DNA of 43,098 nucleotides from Candidatus Enterococcus wittei (GCF_002140175.1 NZ_NGMO01000003.1:539620-582717); one strand, 5' to 3'. Positions 1 to 9,260 are shown, counted from the stretch's first letter. Numbers and translations: made by a program. Notes: generated by a model from the letters alone, not told the origin.

Positions 1-243
1 AAATAAGGGGAATTTATCCTATTGCTTCACTATATAATCAGTTCCACGATATGAATTTACATTCGTATCGTGGTTTTTTATAATCTATTCTTTGAGTTGA
101 TCTATTTTTTCAATTGAAAGTACTCAATTGATATAATTATCTTCTAATAAACTCGAAAGATGCTGGATGAAGTACTGGTTACTGAAATAGTTCATGTTAG
201 TATTGTTTGCTACTTGGGTTACGATACTTATAAATATATAGAG
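1..243. repeat. Left arm of 243-bp inverted repeat (fold-back contig end)
   Basis: This segment is the reverse complement of 652-894, including a copy of the opuABC terminator (44-80). It ends exactly where a Nextera mosaic-end-like sequence begins (244). No gene lies in it. A fold-back copy that stops at adaptor sequence is best explained as a chimeric contig end, so it probably does not reflect the genome. Confidence 0.85.
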
Positions 244-270
244 CTCTTATACACATCTAGATGTGTATAA
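244..270. other. Two abutting partial Nextera mosaic ends (adaptor remnant)
   Basis: Positions 244-258 match the last 15 bases of the reverse mosaic end (CTCTTATACACATCT). Positions 259-270 match the first 12 bases of the forward mosaic end (AGATGTGTATAA). Together they form a perfect 24-bp palindrome at 247-270. A natural palindrome is possible, but an exact 19-bp mosaic end lies near the other end of the window, so adaptor carry-over is far more likely. Confidence 0.75.
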
Positions 271-651
271 CTTATTTACTATAACATGGATAATTAAATA
301 ATACAAGAGCTAAAGCAAAATTAATTTATATTAATAAAATAATTTATTGCTATTTATACTAATAAACAACAATATTGATATTCAAAAGATTAAAATCAAA
401 TCATTATTCCTATAATTTACTTACGATAATATAGAATGAAATGTGAATTATTAATTAGTATTCAATATCCATCTATTACAGAGAAAGGTAATTCTCTACT
501 GAAATAAATAGATGACCCTACTACCTTTTAAATTTCAATCGAATAAAACTGTCCTATTTCCAATCACACTCAAACTTATCTGGCTTGTTACATATAGTAT
601 TGATTTTAGAAAGAAAAAACTCATACTAAGAGTTAAATGCTATTAATTTCT
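271..651. other. AT-rich stretch without a recognisable gene
   Basis: About 380 bp of very AT-rich DNA between the adaptor remnant and the right repeat arm. I see no credible reading frame with a ribosome binding site. The only structure noticed is a weak inverted repeat around 471-516 (CATCTATT against AATAGATG). It may be genuine intergenic DNA downstream of opuABC. Confidence 0.5.
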
Positions 652-894
652 CTCTATATATTTATAAGTATCGTAACCCAAGTAGCAAACAATACTAACA
701 TGAACTATTTCAGTAACCAGTACTTCATCCAGCATCTTTCGAGTTTATTAGAAGATAATTATATCAATTGAGTACTTTCAATTGAAAAAATAGATCAACT
801 CAAAGAATAGATTATAAAAAACCACGATACGAATGTAAATTCATATCGTGGAACTGATTATATAGTGAAGCAATAGGATAAATTCCCCTTATTT
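652..894. repeat. Right arm of 243-bp inverted repeat (probably the genuine copy)
   Basis: Reverse complement of 1-243. This arm runs continuously into the end of opuABC (stop at 889-891) and holds its terminator, so it is the native copy and 1-243 is the fold-back. Confidence 0.85.
815..851 (-). terminator. Rho-independent terminator of the opuA operon
   Basis: Read on the minus strand, an 8-bp stem CCACGATA/TATCGTGG, extended by GAAT/ATTC pairing across one mismatch, is followed by six T residues. It lies about 40 bp after the opuABC stop codon. Confidence 0.9.
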
Positions 895-2616
895 TTTCCA
901 GCTTTCAACTGTTTCTTGATTTTTACTGATCCAGTCTTTTGCTGCCTGTTGAGGGTCCTTACCATTATTGATTTCTAACATGACTTCTTCCATGTCTTTC
1001 TCAGACCATGAGAAATGATCCAGTACTTCGTAAACTTCAGGTTGATCCTCTTTCAACCCAGGGCGTGCAATTGTATGGATTTCTTCTGCATCCCCCATGG
1101 CATGTTTTGGATCTTCTAAATATTTCAAATCGTATTTTGCAAACATCCAGTGAGGGGTCCAGCCTGTAATTACAATAGGTTCTTGTTTTTTGATTGCTTG
1201 TCCTAATGCGACAGTCATAGCACCAGAAGAAGAAGTTTCTACTGTCCAATCTGCAAGATTATCATATTGTTCCAATGTGTTTTCTGCTGCATTCACAACC
1301 CCTGCACCTGGTTCGATCCCAGTAATTTTCTTTCCAGCTTGATCTGTTAGATCTGCAATCGAGTCAACGTCCATATAGGTAGGAACAGCCAGCCCGACTT
1401 TTGCGCCTGTCAGATTTGCTCCTAGATCGTCTACTTTATTTTTGTACTGTGCATATTGTGAACCATGGGTGTTAGGTAACCATGCTGAAACCATCCCATC
1501 GGATTCACCTTTAGAAACAGATTCCCACATAATCGAATTATCAAGGGGGGTGATCGTTACATCATAACCCATTTCTTTTAAAACTTCTGCTACAACATTG
1601 GTAGAAGCAACTTCGGTATCCCACTCTACATATGAAAGATTGACTTTTTTCGTTTCCTTCGCAGTTGATAAACTTCCCAAACCAATAGCTCCTAAGAGAA
1701 TCACTACAGCAGCGCCAATCATTATACCTTGACGTTTTCTATTCTTTTGCTTAGCTGGTACTCCAACTTTTTGTATTTTTGGTTGGTTTAAGTGTTGTGT
1801 GAAACGGTCAATGATGATTGCCAAAATAACTAACGCAACCCCATTAACAAAACCATTACCGACTTGCGCACGCTGTAAAGCAGATAGAACACCACGTCCT
1901 AAACCAGGAGCTCCGATCATTGAAGCGATAACGACCATAGAAAGAGAAAGCATAGTTGTTTGGTTGATCCCCGCCATGATCGTACTTTTAGCAAGTGGCA
2001 ACTCTAGTTTCATCAATTTTTGCCAACCTGTACTACCAAACGAATCAGAGGCTTCGACCAATTCTTTTGGTACTTGACGGATCCCTAGATTCGTAAAGCG
2101 AACAGTTGGAGGTAAAGCAAAGATCACAGAGGCGAAGACCCCTGGAACCATCCCGATCCCAAAGAAAGCAACCGCTGGTATCAAATAAACAAAACCCGGC
2201 ATTGTTTGCATAAAATCTAGTATTGGCTTGATGATTCCTTGTGCCTTATCACTTTTAGCCATCAAAATACCTAAAGGAACCCCAATAATAATTGAGATCA
2301 AACTAGATAATAAAACAAGCGTTACTGTACTCATCAAATCGGTCCATAACCCTTGATTGTAAATAAACCATAATCCAATCAAGGTAAATATGGTTAAACC
2401 TGGTCGTTTTTTTGAAACGAAAAAAGCAACAATTGTCAACAATAAAATAAATATAGGAGCCGGAATAATCAATAATAAATTAGTGATTCCCGACATGACG
2501 GCTTGACCGATTGTTTGTAGAAAAGAAAACAACCCAGCAAAAGTATTCGTAAACCAATCGGTGATATTTTCTACCCAATCAGCAACTGGTAATTGATAGT
2601 TTAATAAATTATTCAT
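889..2616 (-). CDS. opuABC: OpuA glycine betaine ABC transporter, fused permease and substrate-binding protein
   Basis: This 575-residue protein is the membrane and ligand-binding half of an OpuA-type osmolyte importer (BusAB in Lactococcus). Residues about 1-300 hold several membrane spans and the binding-protein-dependent permease region. After a further membrane span near 295-315, residues about 325-575 form the OpuAC-type betaine-binding domain, which begins near [14 protein letters not shown] and faces outwards. The length fits the fused Lactococcus form. The ATG at 2616 overlaps the end of opuAA by 8 bp, so the two are translationally coupled. Function: ATP-driven uptake of glycine betaine under osmotic stress, with the ATPase encoded upstream. 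The 3' end lies in the inverted-repeat arm at the contig end but is intact. Confidence 0.95.
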   Translation of the reverse strand: MNNLLNYQLPVADWVENITDWFTNTFAGLFSFLQTIGQAVMSGITNLLLIIPAPIFILLLTIVAFFVSKKRPGLTIFTLIGLWFIYNQGLWTDLMSTVTLVLLSSLISIIIGVPLGILMAKSDKAQGIIKPILDFMQTMPGFVYLIPAVAFFGIGMVPGVFASVIFALPPTVRFTNLGIRQVPKELVEASDSFGSTGWQKLMKLELPLAKSTIMAGINQTTMLSLSMVVIASMIGAPGLGRGVLSALQRAQVGNGFVNGVALVILAIIIDRFTQHLNQPKIQKVGVPAKQKNRKRQGIMIGAAVVILLGAIGLGSLSTAKETKKVNLSYVEWDTEVASTNVVAEVLKEMGYDVTITPLDNSIMWESVSKGESDGMVSAWLPNTHGSQYAQYKNKVDDLGANLTGAKVGLAVPTYMDVDSIADLTDQAGKKITGIEPGAGVVNAAENTLEQYDNLADWTVETSSSGAMTVALGQAIKKQEPIVITGWTPHWMFAKYDLKYLEDPKHAMGDAEEIHTIARPGLKEDQPEVYEVLDHFSWSEKDMEEVMLEINNGKDPQQAAKDWISKNQETVESWKK

Positions 2617-3802
2617 CAGCGCTCACCTCACTCGTTTCTGCTAAGGCTTCAATCACACTTCCGCGAATGACAACCCCTTTTAGTTTTCCATTATCCACTA
2701 CCGCAAGTGGGGTTGGAGAATCATAAATAATGTTGAAAATATCACTAACAACCATATCTTTGCCAATAATCGTTACATTCTCATCCAAGAAATCAATTAA
2801 TGGTCGTTTTTGTCTTCTAGCTTCTAATGCTTGATCTGCAGTGATGATCCCTTTGAGATTTCGTTTTCTATCCACTGCCATCAACATACTTACTTCTTCC
2901 TTACGCATACGCGTCAATGCCACGTTAGGTCCGTCAGATTCAATATTTGTTGTTAATGCTGGCACCATGATGTTTTGTGCAGTCAAGACTTTTGAACGAT
3001 CGACTTCTCCCACAAACTCACGGACATATTCATTGGCTGGATTTGTTAGAATTTCTTCTCCTGTCCCAATCTGCATGATTTCTCCATCTTTCATCAAAGC
3101 AATTCGGTCTCCGATTCGTAATGCTTCATTTAAATCATGAGTGATAAAGATGATTGTTTTTTGAACATTGGATTGCAATTCCAACAATTCATCTTGCATC
3201 TCTCGACGGATTAATGGATCAAGTGCCGAAAAAGCTTCATCCATCAGTAAAATTTCGGGATCATTTGCTAACGCACGAGCTAACCCTACACGTTGTTGCA
3301 TCCCACCTGACAACTGACTAGGATATTGGTCTTTAAATGACAATAAACTTGAATTTTCTAATGCTTGTTCAGCTTTTTGTTGACGTTCTTCTTTTGGTAC
3401 ACCGCGAACTTCTAATCCATATTCCGTATTCTCTAAAATCGTACGATGAGGGAATAGTCCAAAGTTCTGGAAAACCATATTGATTTTGTGACGGCGAACT
3501 TCACGAAGTTCTTCTTTACTTAATTTTGAAATATCTTCGCCATCAATATAAATATTTCCCGAAGTTGGTTCGATCAAACGATTTAATAAACGGATCAAGG
3601 TAGATTTCCCACTACCTGAAAGCCCCATAATGACGAAAATCTCCCCTTCTTGTACATCAAAACTAGCATTATATACCCCTACTGTTGCACCAGTTTTCTT
3701 TAATATTTCAGTTTTTGGTTGATGTTTCTTCATCATCTCCAAAGCGATTTGGGATTTTTTTCCAAATATTTTTGTTAAATTCTTTACTTCTACTTTTACC
3801 AA
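2609..3802 (-). CDS. opuAA: OpuA glycine betaine ABC transporter ATP-binding subunit with CBS domains
   Basis: A 397-residue ATPase that drives the OpuABC permease. Visible motifs are Walker [10 protein letters not shown] near residue 60, the ABC signature LSGGMQQR near 165, Walker B ILLMDEAF near 187, and a switch His in FITHDLNEA. Residues about 275-390 form a tandem CBS pair, which in this family senses ionic strength or c-di-AMP. The start is TTG at 3802, seven bases after a GGAG ribosome binding site; no ATG fits better. It is first in a two-gene operon, overlaps opuABC by 8 bp, and is transcribed from a promoter covered by a BusR operator. Confidence 0.95.
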   Translation of the reverse strand: MVKVEVKNLTKIFGKKSQIALEMMKKHQPKTEILKKTGATVGVYNASFDVQEGEIFVIMGLSGSGKSTLIRLLNRLIEPTSGNIYIDGEDISKLSKEELREVRRHKINMVFQNFGLFPHRTILENTEYGLEVRGVPKEERQQKAEQALENSSLLSFKDQYPSQLSGGMQQRVGLARALANDPEILLMDEAFSALDPLIRREMQDELLELQSNVQKTIIFITHDLNEALRIGDRIALMKDGEIMQIGTGEEILTNPANEYVREFVGEVDRSKVLTAQNIMVPALTTNIESDGPNVALTRMRKEEVSMLMAVDRKRNLKGIITADQALEARRQKRPLIDFLDENVTIIGKDMVVSDIFNIIYDSPTPLAVVDNGKLKGVVIRGSVIEALAETSEVSADE

Positions 3803-3844
3803 ACAAATTCTCCTTTTTTATGTAAATTCATTTTTCTTTCTGAA

Positions 3845-3884
3845 AAAAGTGACCACACTATGTTAACACCATGTAGTCACTTTT
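3845..3884. promoter_or_regulatory. Bipartite BusR operator
   Basis: The two arms AAAAGTGAC (3845-3853) and GTCACTTTT (3876-3884) form a perfect inverted repeat with a 22-bp spacer. From memory, BusR proteins bind two half-sites of AGTGAC/GTCACT type spaced like this. The site covers the opuAA promoter, as expected for repression. Confidence 0.85.
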
Positions 3885-3889
3885 GTCAA
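3860..3889 (-). promoter_or_regulatory. opuAA promoter
   Basis: On the minus strand there is a consensus -35 TTGACA (3884-3889), an 18-bp spacer and a -10-like TAACAT (3860-3865). The BusR inverted repeat overlaps both elements. An aaggag-type ribosome binding site follows about 45 bp downstream. Confidence 0.7.
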
Positions 3890-3921
3890 AACGGGGAACT
3901 TGTTTTTCCTTTTATAAAAAT

Positions 3922-3961
3922 AAAAAAAATGGTTGAAACCTTTTCTGTAAAGGATTCAACC
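3922..3961 (-). terminator. Rho-independent terminator after busR
   Basis: A stem of GGTTGAATCCTTT against AAAAGGTTTCAACC (one mismatch, ACAG loop), read on the minus strand, is followed by a run of eight T residues. It separates busR from the opuA promoter. Confidence 0.85.
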
Positions 3962-4013
3962 AATCTTAAATTTTGATGAGAAACCAAAAATATCTGATGG
4001 TTTCACAAATAAT

Positions 4014-4649
4014 CTATTGATTTTCTGGATAGAAAAAATTTGTCATTCGTTGTAGTGTATACTCATTCCCAATAAAATGGACGGTATCCCCTACTGTAAA
4101 CTTTGCATACGGCCCTGGTGATACTAATAACTCTTCTTGATGAGAAATTGCAATAACTGTCGCACCAGTGGCTTGCCAAATGTTCAACTCACTAATCGAT
4201 TGATTCAAGTGAACCGCTTCTTCTGTCAAAGCTAATTCAAATGGCAGTAACGGGTTCATCTTATGTATTCTTTTTGTCTGACTAACCAGTTGATCTAATA
4301 ATTGAGAGAAATGATTCAATTCCTCTTGTTGCTTTTTCACGCTTTCCATGATTTCTGCTTTTGTTTCTTGGATGGATTGTACATCCTGATATTGTAAAAG
4401 AAAATCTTTTGCTTTTTCTTTGGATGCGACAAAAGCTCCACTCCCATGGCGTACTTCCATGATCCCGAGGTCTACCAATACATTGATTGCTTTTCTCGTC
4501 GTTTCAGGGGAAGCATTATACGCACTTGCCAACGTTGATCTTGCATGAATTTTTTCGCCGATTTGATAACGATTTTCTACGATCCGTTCGGCTAAATCCA
4601 CAGCAATTTGTTGATAACGTGGCCGAACTACTTTTTTCTTTTCAGTCAT
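4014..4649 (-). CDS. busR: BusR, c-di-AMP-responsive GntR-type repressor of opuA
   Basis: A 211-residue regulator. Residues 1-75 form a GntR winged helix-turn-helix (RYQQIAVDLAERI, STLASAYNASPETTRKA). Residues about 80-125 are a charged helical coiled coil. Residues about 135-207 form an RCK_C (TrkA-C) ligand domain with GATVIAISHQEELLVSPGP and the typical end GDTVHFIGN. This order is that of BusR, which binds c-di-AMP and represses the betaine transporter. The start ATG at 4649 follows an AGAGGA ribosome binding site. The gene lies just upstream of opuAA on the same strand but has its own terminator, and a matching operator is present at 3845-3884. Confidence 0.92.
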   Translation of the reverse strand: MTEKKKVVRPRYQQIAVDLAERIVENRYQIGEKIHARSTLASAYNASPETTRKAINVLVDLGIMEVRHGSGAFVASKEKAKDFLLQYQDVQSIQETKAEIMESVKKQQEELNHFSQLLDQLVSQTKRIHKMNPLLPFELALTEEAVHLNQSISELNIWQATGATVIAISHQEELLVSPGPYAKFTVGDTVHFIGNEYTLQRMTNFFYPENQ

Positions 4650-4915
4650 TTTTTTCCTCTTTCTTCTGTTTGTCAGCTACCATCTTACTATGGTCTGACA
4701 AAAGAAGCAAAAAAAGCTAGTTTATGTTTTACAAAAAGAAAAAATTTATATATTTCTCCTCCTATAATCGTTTAAAGAGACTCACAATCCAGATTCAAGT
4801 ATAATCAAACATTTTTATTCTAATTTTTTACTCAACCGCTATAGTTAAACGGCTTGTTCATCCCTTTAAAAATTTTCTTTTTTACCAAATACAATTATCG
4901 AAAAGCAACGAATCA

Positions 4916-5731
4916 TTACGTGAATTTTTTCAAATAATCTGAACTTATATCAAACTGACGAGTAGGAAACTCCGGAAAATACAGATCGCTCGCCCACTGC
5001 CAAGCTGCGGTATCCGTGTGCAAAGGATTTTTATCTGAAGGATCATATGGCCACTGTGCAACCCAGCAATTCTCTTTACCTAGTCGAGTCATATCCAAGA
5101 TTCCTTCAGAAAACCAAGAAACACTAGAATAATGAACCACTGTCTGATAGCCAAATTGCTGGATCATTTCTTGAAAAACAAGGGAATTCTCGGTTACTTT
5201 TTCGATATTCATTTGTGGATTCTCACTGTCATTCACGACGACTGTTGATAAGGGTAGAGCTAACTCTCTCATATAATTCAATAAGAATTCAGCTTCACTT
5301 TTCGTATCAGTAGCTTCATTAAACCAAGCATAATGATAGATACTCACCTTTAACCCAGCATCCGTTGCATGAGCAATTTGCTCAGGAGCAAGCGGATTTT
5401 TATAAGAATCGCCTTCTGTCAACTTGATGACTACTCCTTTGATTCCATATTTTTTCATCGTTTCAAATTCTTTTACGGAAATCACTCCATTATGTGAGGA
5501 AATATCTACAAAATCTTTTGTCGGTCGTCCAGGTTCAGCTGCCGAGATCCCTGTATTTATAATAGATTTTTTGTTCAAACCTTGAGGTAGTATATTTTGG
5601 CCACCTAAAACATGTTGATTTTGTTCAGTAATTTTGGGCTTTGCTGAAAACGTTTCAGCGCTTACCTCTATATTTGAAAATATAACAAATAAAAAACACA
5701 AAACACCAATCATTTTTTTGATTCTACGCAC
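4916..5731 (-). CDS. Secreted GH25 muramidase (lysozyme-like)
   Basis: A 271-residue secreted protein. Residues 1-25 are a signal peptide (basic start, hydrophobic core, cleavage near VSA-ET). Residues 26-70 are a low-complexity linker. Residues about 73-270 form a glycoside hydrolase family 25 barrel with FVDISSHNG at the first strand, KLTEGDSYKNP, and the acidic pair in VVVNDSEN (D-x-E), which matches the catalytic positions of the family. It probably cleaves peptidoglycan between MurNAc and GlcNAc for cell-wall turnover or competition. There is no wall-binding repeat, so it may act freely or only locally. The start is GTG at 5731 with AAGGAG nine bases upstream; an ATG one base earlier is out of frame. 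Confidence 0.88.
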   Translation of the reverse strand: MRRIKKMIGVLCFLFVIFSNIEVSAETFSAKPKITEQNQHVLGGQNILPQGLNKKSIINTGISAAEPGRPTKDFVDISSHNGVISVKEFETMKKYGIKGVVIKLTEGDSYKNPLAPEQIAHATDAGLKVSIYHYAWFNEATDTKSEAEFLLNYMRELALPLSTVVVNDSENPQMNIEKVTENSLVFQEMIQQFGYQTVVHYSSVSWFSEGILDMTRLGKENCWVAQWPYDPSDKNPLHTDTAAWQWASDLYFPEFPTRQFDISSDYLKKFT

Positions 5732-5925
5732 ATCGATTCACTCCTTAAAGATTATTTTAATGCAATCAACAAGTTATCTTGTCTATTTTATTTAACCAAA
5801 TATATTAAGATAAAAAAAACATAAACCTGTCTCTTAAGTAATTTTTAAATAGATAGTTGTGAGAAAAGTCTTCCACACTGAGGTATAAGTCAAAAAAAAT
5901 AGAAAATGGCTCCTCACAGTTTTTA

Positions 5926-6016
5926 TTTTTTTGATTTATGACCAAAGTGTAGCTTCTTGAACACCGTTTATCTAGACTGTGAAAGATAGGTTTTGAACTG
6001 AGCAGTAGGATAAAAT
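5926..6016. repeat. Intergenic direct repeat, copy 1
   Basis: It shares the core CTTCTTGAACACCGTTTAT (5953-5971), a following TGAAAG and TTGAACTGAG, and a leading T-run with copy 2 about 115 bp downstream. Function is unknown. Confidence 0.65.
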
Positions 6017-6041
6017 AGCAGAAATTTCTCCCACATCTTAC

Positions 6042-6126
6042 GTTTTTTTAACTTACTGCCAAAGGTCACCTTCTTGAACACCGTTTATCCAGCTATGAAA
6101 GAAGCACTTGAACTGAGTAATAAAAC
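6042..6126. repeat. Intergenic direct repeat, copy 2
   Basis: Second copy of the unit at 5926-6016, with the same 19-bp core at 6070-6088 and similar flanks (T-run before; TGAAAG and TTGAACTGAG after). Divergence between copies suggests an old duplication or a small dispersed element. Confidence 0.65.
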
Positions 6127-6553
6127 AAGAAGTTGTAAAAATGTCAACCATTTCCAAGTATTTAGTCCTAATTTTAGAAAAAAGACTTGTAGAATTTTTT
6201 TAATCTAGTTTTCCGATTTATTTCCTGGCTTTCAATTGAATTATTTCGATATATTCTAAAAATTTTTTTAGATCCAAATGGATTATTCAATATTCATTTC
6301 ACTTAAAAAAATACTGGCCTTTTTTCTTTTGTGAAATCATTTCTTTATTGTTTTTCGTTCATTCTCTTCTTTAATTAAATCATCCCAGTAATTAATAGAA
6401 AAAAATACTAATCTTTGTGAGTGATTGATCGAATATTCATTTACTACTAAAAATGAGGTTAAAAAAAATTTTTTCACTTAGTTTTCCACAGCCTCACTTC
6501 ACTGAAATCCAGTTAATTCATAGCAAATACTTGTTTTCACTGTTTTTCAAAAA

Positions 6554-6569
6554 ACACAAAACATAGTAT
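6554..6569. promoter_or_regulatory. NrdR box 1 (degenerate)
   Basis: ACACAAAACATAGTAT agrees with the palindromic NrdR consensus at about 13 of 16 positions. It starts exactly 31 bp before the perfect box at 6585, the three-helical-turn spacing known for paired NrdR boxes. Confidence 0.65.
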
Positions 6570-6584
6570 TCCACAATTTCCACA

Positions 6585-6600
6585 ACACTATATATAGTGT
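6585..6600. promoter_or_regulatory. NrdR box 2 (perfect palindrome)
   Basis: ACACTATATATAGTGT is a perfect 16-bp palindrome matching the NrdR consensus. It sits 8 bp upstream of the -35 element of the nrd promoter. NrdR is the ATP/dATP-sensing repressor of ribonucleotide reductase genes. Confidence 0.88.
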
Positions 6601-6607
6601 TTGTTGA

Positions 6608-6635
6608 TTGACTTTTTTACTAATAGATTTATACT
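6608..6635 (+). promoter_or_regulatory. nrdH promoter
   Basis: -35 TTGACT (6608-6613), a 16-bp spacer and -10 TATACT (6630-6635), located between the NrdR boxes and the AGGAGG ribosome binding site (6663-6668) of nrdH. Confidence 0.7.
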
Positions 6636-6677
6636 ATTGATTATAGATAAAACGTAAAAGTCAGGAGGCAAATTAGA

Positions 6678-6902
6678 ATGAACGTAAAAATATTCTCAAA
6701 AAACAATTGCATGCAATGTAAGATGGTCAAACGCTTTTTAGCTGAAAATAAAATTGACTTTGAAGAAGTAAATATCGATGAGCAACCTGAAGCAATTACT
6801 TGGTTAAAAGACCAAGGATACCAAACAGTTCCTGTTATCACATCTGATTCAGCCACAGTTATTGGTTTCAGACCTGATCAACTACGCAATTTAGCAAGCT
6901 AA
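6678..6902 (+). CDS. nrdH: NrdH glutaredoxin-like redoxin
   Basis: A 74-residue thioredoxin-fold protein that donates electrons to the class Ib ribonucleotide reductase NrdEF. The redox motif CMQC lies at residues 11-14, and the C-terminal VIGFRPDQL is typical of NrdH. ATG at 6678 is nine bases after AGGAGG. It is the first gene of the nrd cluster, directly under an NrdR-box promoter. A structured 198-bp spacer separates it from nrdE, where nrdI is often found. Confidence 0.95.
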   Translation: MNVKIFSKNNCMQCKMVKRFLAENKIDFEEVNIDEQPEAITWLKDQGYQTVPVITSDSATVIGFRPDQLRNLAS

Positions 6903-6983
6903 TCTGGGAAAAACTAATCCCGTTGAAAATAAAACAGACAGTAATCAGACAGCTTGAGGATCAAATGGATCCTTCATCTAATT

Positions 6984-7034
6984 GGATTTGATGGACTTGC
7001 GGAATTTATCCGTAACCTCCCCAAATCCTTTTTT
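6984..7034 (+). terminator. Terminator-like structure between nrdH and nrdE
   Basis: GGATTTG (6984-6990) can pair with CAAATCC (7022-7028), enclosing a small hairpin CGGA/TCCG (7000-7012), and is followed by six T residues. It could attenuate transcription into nrdEF. Separately, CCTTCAT (6971-6977) is fully complementary to ATGAAGG (7082-7088), which carries the nrdE ribosome binding site. Regulation here is inference. Confidence 0.45.
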
Positions 7035-7100
7035 AAAGCATTGAATCCCACTATATCTTGTGGTGTATCATCAAAATCAAAATGAAGGTTGGGCGTATCT

Positions 7101-9260
7101 ATGAGTCTTAAAAATTTAAAAGATGTCAGCTACTTTAAGCTAAACAATGAAATCAATCGACCTGTAAACGGACAAATCCCTTTGCATAAAGACAAAGAAG
7201 CATTAGCTGCTTTTTTTGAAGAAAATGTCAAACCAAATACAATGACCTTTCCTACAATAATGGATAAAATCAACTATTTGATTGATAATCAATATTTAGA
7301 AGCTGAATTTATCCAATTATATAGTGGACAATTTATTGAAAAACTTTACCAATTTTTATTTAAGCAAAACTTTACCTTTAAATCATTTATGGCTGCGTAT
7401 AAATTCTATTCACAATATGCCTTGAAAACAAATGACGGTTCTGCTTATTTGGAGACTTATGAAGATCGTGTCGCCTTCAATGTCCTTTACTTCGCAAATG
7501 GCGATGAAGCATTAGCTCTTGCATTAGCGGATGAAATGATTCATCAGCGCTACCAACCAGCTACTCCTTCTTTCTTAAACGCTGGACGTAAACGTCGTGG
7601 GGAATTGGTTTCTTGTTTCTTAACACAAGTCACAGATGATATGAATTCGATTGGCCGTTCCATCAACTCTGCTTTACAACTTTCACGAATCGGCGGTGGC
7701 GTTGGGATCACTCTTTCTAACTTGCGGGAAGCTGGTGCTCCGATCAAAGGTTATGAAGGTGCAGCAAGTGGCGTGGTTCCTGTGATGAAATTATTTGAAG
7801 ATAGCTTTAGTTATTCAAATCAATTAGGTCAACGCCAAGGTGCCGGAGTTGTTTATCTAAACGTTTTTCACCCTGACATTTTAATGTTCCTTTCAGCTAA
7901 AAAGGAAAATGCTGATGAGAAGATCCGTGTCAAAACATTATCACTTGGTGTCATCGTTCCTGATAAATTTTATGAACTAGCTCGCAAAAACCAAGAGATG
8001 TATTTATTTAGCCCTTATAGTGTAGAAAAAGAATATGGCGTACCATTTTCTTATGTCGATATTACGGCTGAATACGACAACTTGGTAGCCAATCCGAATA
8101 TTCGTAAACAAAAAATCAAAGCACGTGATTTAGAAACTGAAATCTCTAAACTACAACAAGAATCTGGTTATCCTTATATCATTAATATTGATACAGCCAA
8201 CCGTGAAAATCCGGTAGATGGAAAAATCATTATGAGTAACCTGTGTTCTGAGATTTTACAAGTGCAAACACCTTCTGTTATTAATGGAAAACAAGAATAT
8301 GAAGTTTTAGGAACAGATATCTCATGTAACTTAGGTTCAACTAACATCGTCAACTTAATGGACAGCCCAGATTTTGGTCATTCCGTTCGTACGATGACAC
8401 GTGCCTTGACATATATCACAGATGCTTCAGATATCGATGTTGTCCCACCGATCCAAAACGGTAATCGATTAAATCATACGATCGGATTAGGTGCCATGGG
8501 ACTACACACCTTCTTTGCAAAAGAGCAAATGGAGTATGGTTCTACTGATTCAATCGACTTCACAAATATTTACTTCATGTTATTGAATTATTGGACACTT
8601 GTCGAAAGCAACAATATCGCTCGTGAAAGAAAACAAGTTTTCCATAACTTTGAAAAATCAGCATATGCCAATGGTACTTACTTTGATAAATATGTGACTG
8701 GTGATTTCCAACCACAATCTGAAAAAGTAAAAGCGTTGTTTAAAGATATCTTTATCCCAACTGCTGAAGACTGGGAAAACTTGAAACAAGCAGTCATGAA
8801 AGATGGCTTATATCATCAAAATCGTCTTGCAGTTGCACCAAATGGTTCGATTTCTTATATCAACGATACAAGTGCAAGTATCCATCCGATCACTCGTATG
8901 ATTGAGGAACGACAAGAAAAGAAAATCGGGAAAATCTATTACCCAGCACCTTATCTATCAAATGAAACGATTCCTTACTATACTTCTGCTTATGATATGG
9001 ATATGCGTAAAGTGATCGATATTTATGCCACTGCGCAAAAACATGTGGATCAAGGGATGAGCATGACTTTGTTCATGCGTTCAGAGATTCCAGAAGGTCT
9101 TTATGAATGGAAAACGACGACAAAACAATCTACTCGTGATTTGAACATCTTAAGACACTATGCCTTCCACAAAGGAATCAAGTCGATTTATTATGTACGT
9201 ACCTTCACGGATGATGCAGAAGAAATCGGCAGCAACCAATGCGAAAGCTGTGTCATTTAA
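7101..9260 (+). CDS. nrdE: Class Ib ribonucleotide reductase large subunit NrdE
   Basis: About 719 residues; reduces ribonucleoside diphosphates to deoxyribonucleotides together with NrdF. There is no N-terminal ATP-cone, as usual for NrdE. Visible features are the redox cysteine in VSCFLTQV, the SNLCSEI active-site segment, CNLGSTNIVN, the NGSISYINDTSASIHP stretch near the C-terminal half, and a mobile C-terminal cysteine pair in NQCESCVI. I chose ATG 7101 (MSLKNLKDV), which matches the usual family start; a TTG at 7089 is in frame but has no spaced ribosome binding site. nrdF follows 50 bp downstream. Confidence 0.96.
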   Translation: MSLKNLKDVSYFKLNNEINRPVNGQIPLHKDKEALAAFFEENVKPNTMTFPTIMDKINYLIDNQYLEAEFIQLYSGQFIEKLYQFLFKQNFTFKSFMAAYKFYSQYALKTNDGSAYLETYEDRVAFNVLYFANGDEALALALADEMIHQRYQPATPSFLNAGRKRRGELVSCFLTQVTDDMNSIGRSINSALQLSRIGGGVGITLSNLREAGAPIKGYEGAASGVVPVMKLFEDSFSYSNQLGQRQGAGVVYLNVFHPDILMFLSAKKENADEKIRVKTLSLGVIVPDKFYELARKNQEMYLFSPYSVEKEYGVPFSYVDITAEYDNLVANPNIRKQKIKARDLETEISKLQQESGYPYIINIDTANRENPVDGKIIMSNLCSEILQVQTPSVINGKQEYEVLGTDISCNLGSTNIVNLMDSPDFGHSVRTMTRALTYITDASDIDVVPPIQNGNRLNHTIGLGAMGLHTFFAKEQMEYGSTDSIDFTNIYFMLLNYWTLVESNNIARERKQVFHNFEKSAYANGTYFDKYVTGDFQPQSEKVKALFKDIFIPTAEDWENLKQAVMKDGLYHQNRLAVAPNGSISYINDTSASIHPITRMIEERQEKKIGKIYYPAPYLSNETIPYYTSAYDMDMRKVIDIYATAQKHVDQGMSMTLFMRSEIPEGLYEWKTTTKQSTRDLNILRHYAFHKGIKSIYYVRTFTDDAEEIGSNQCESCVI

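Larger units (their letters stand above)
5732..6553. other. Long AT-rich intergenic region
   Basis: About 820 bp between the divergently placed lysozyme gene and the nrd operon. No credible gene is visible. It holds two imperfect direct repeats of about 90 bp (5926-6016 and 6042-6126, listed separately) and otherwise only AT-rich sequence. Confidence 0.6.

Noticed and set aside
1-894. Terminal inverted repeats of a transposon or a phase-variable inverting segment
   Set aside because: No transposase or recombinase lies between the arms and the left arm stops at adaptor-like sequence.
6974-7100. Minus-strand open stretch in the nrdH-nrdE spacer (reads ...FDFDDTPQDIVGFNALKKD...)
   Set aside because: It looks protein-like but has no start codon or ribosome binding site and overlaps the nrdE start. 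I cannot assign it; at most it is an old fragment.
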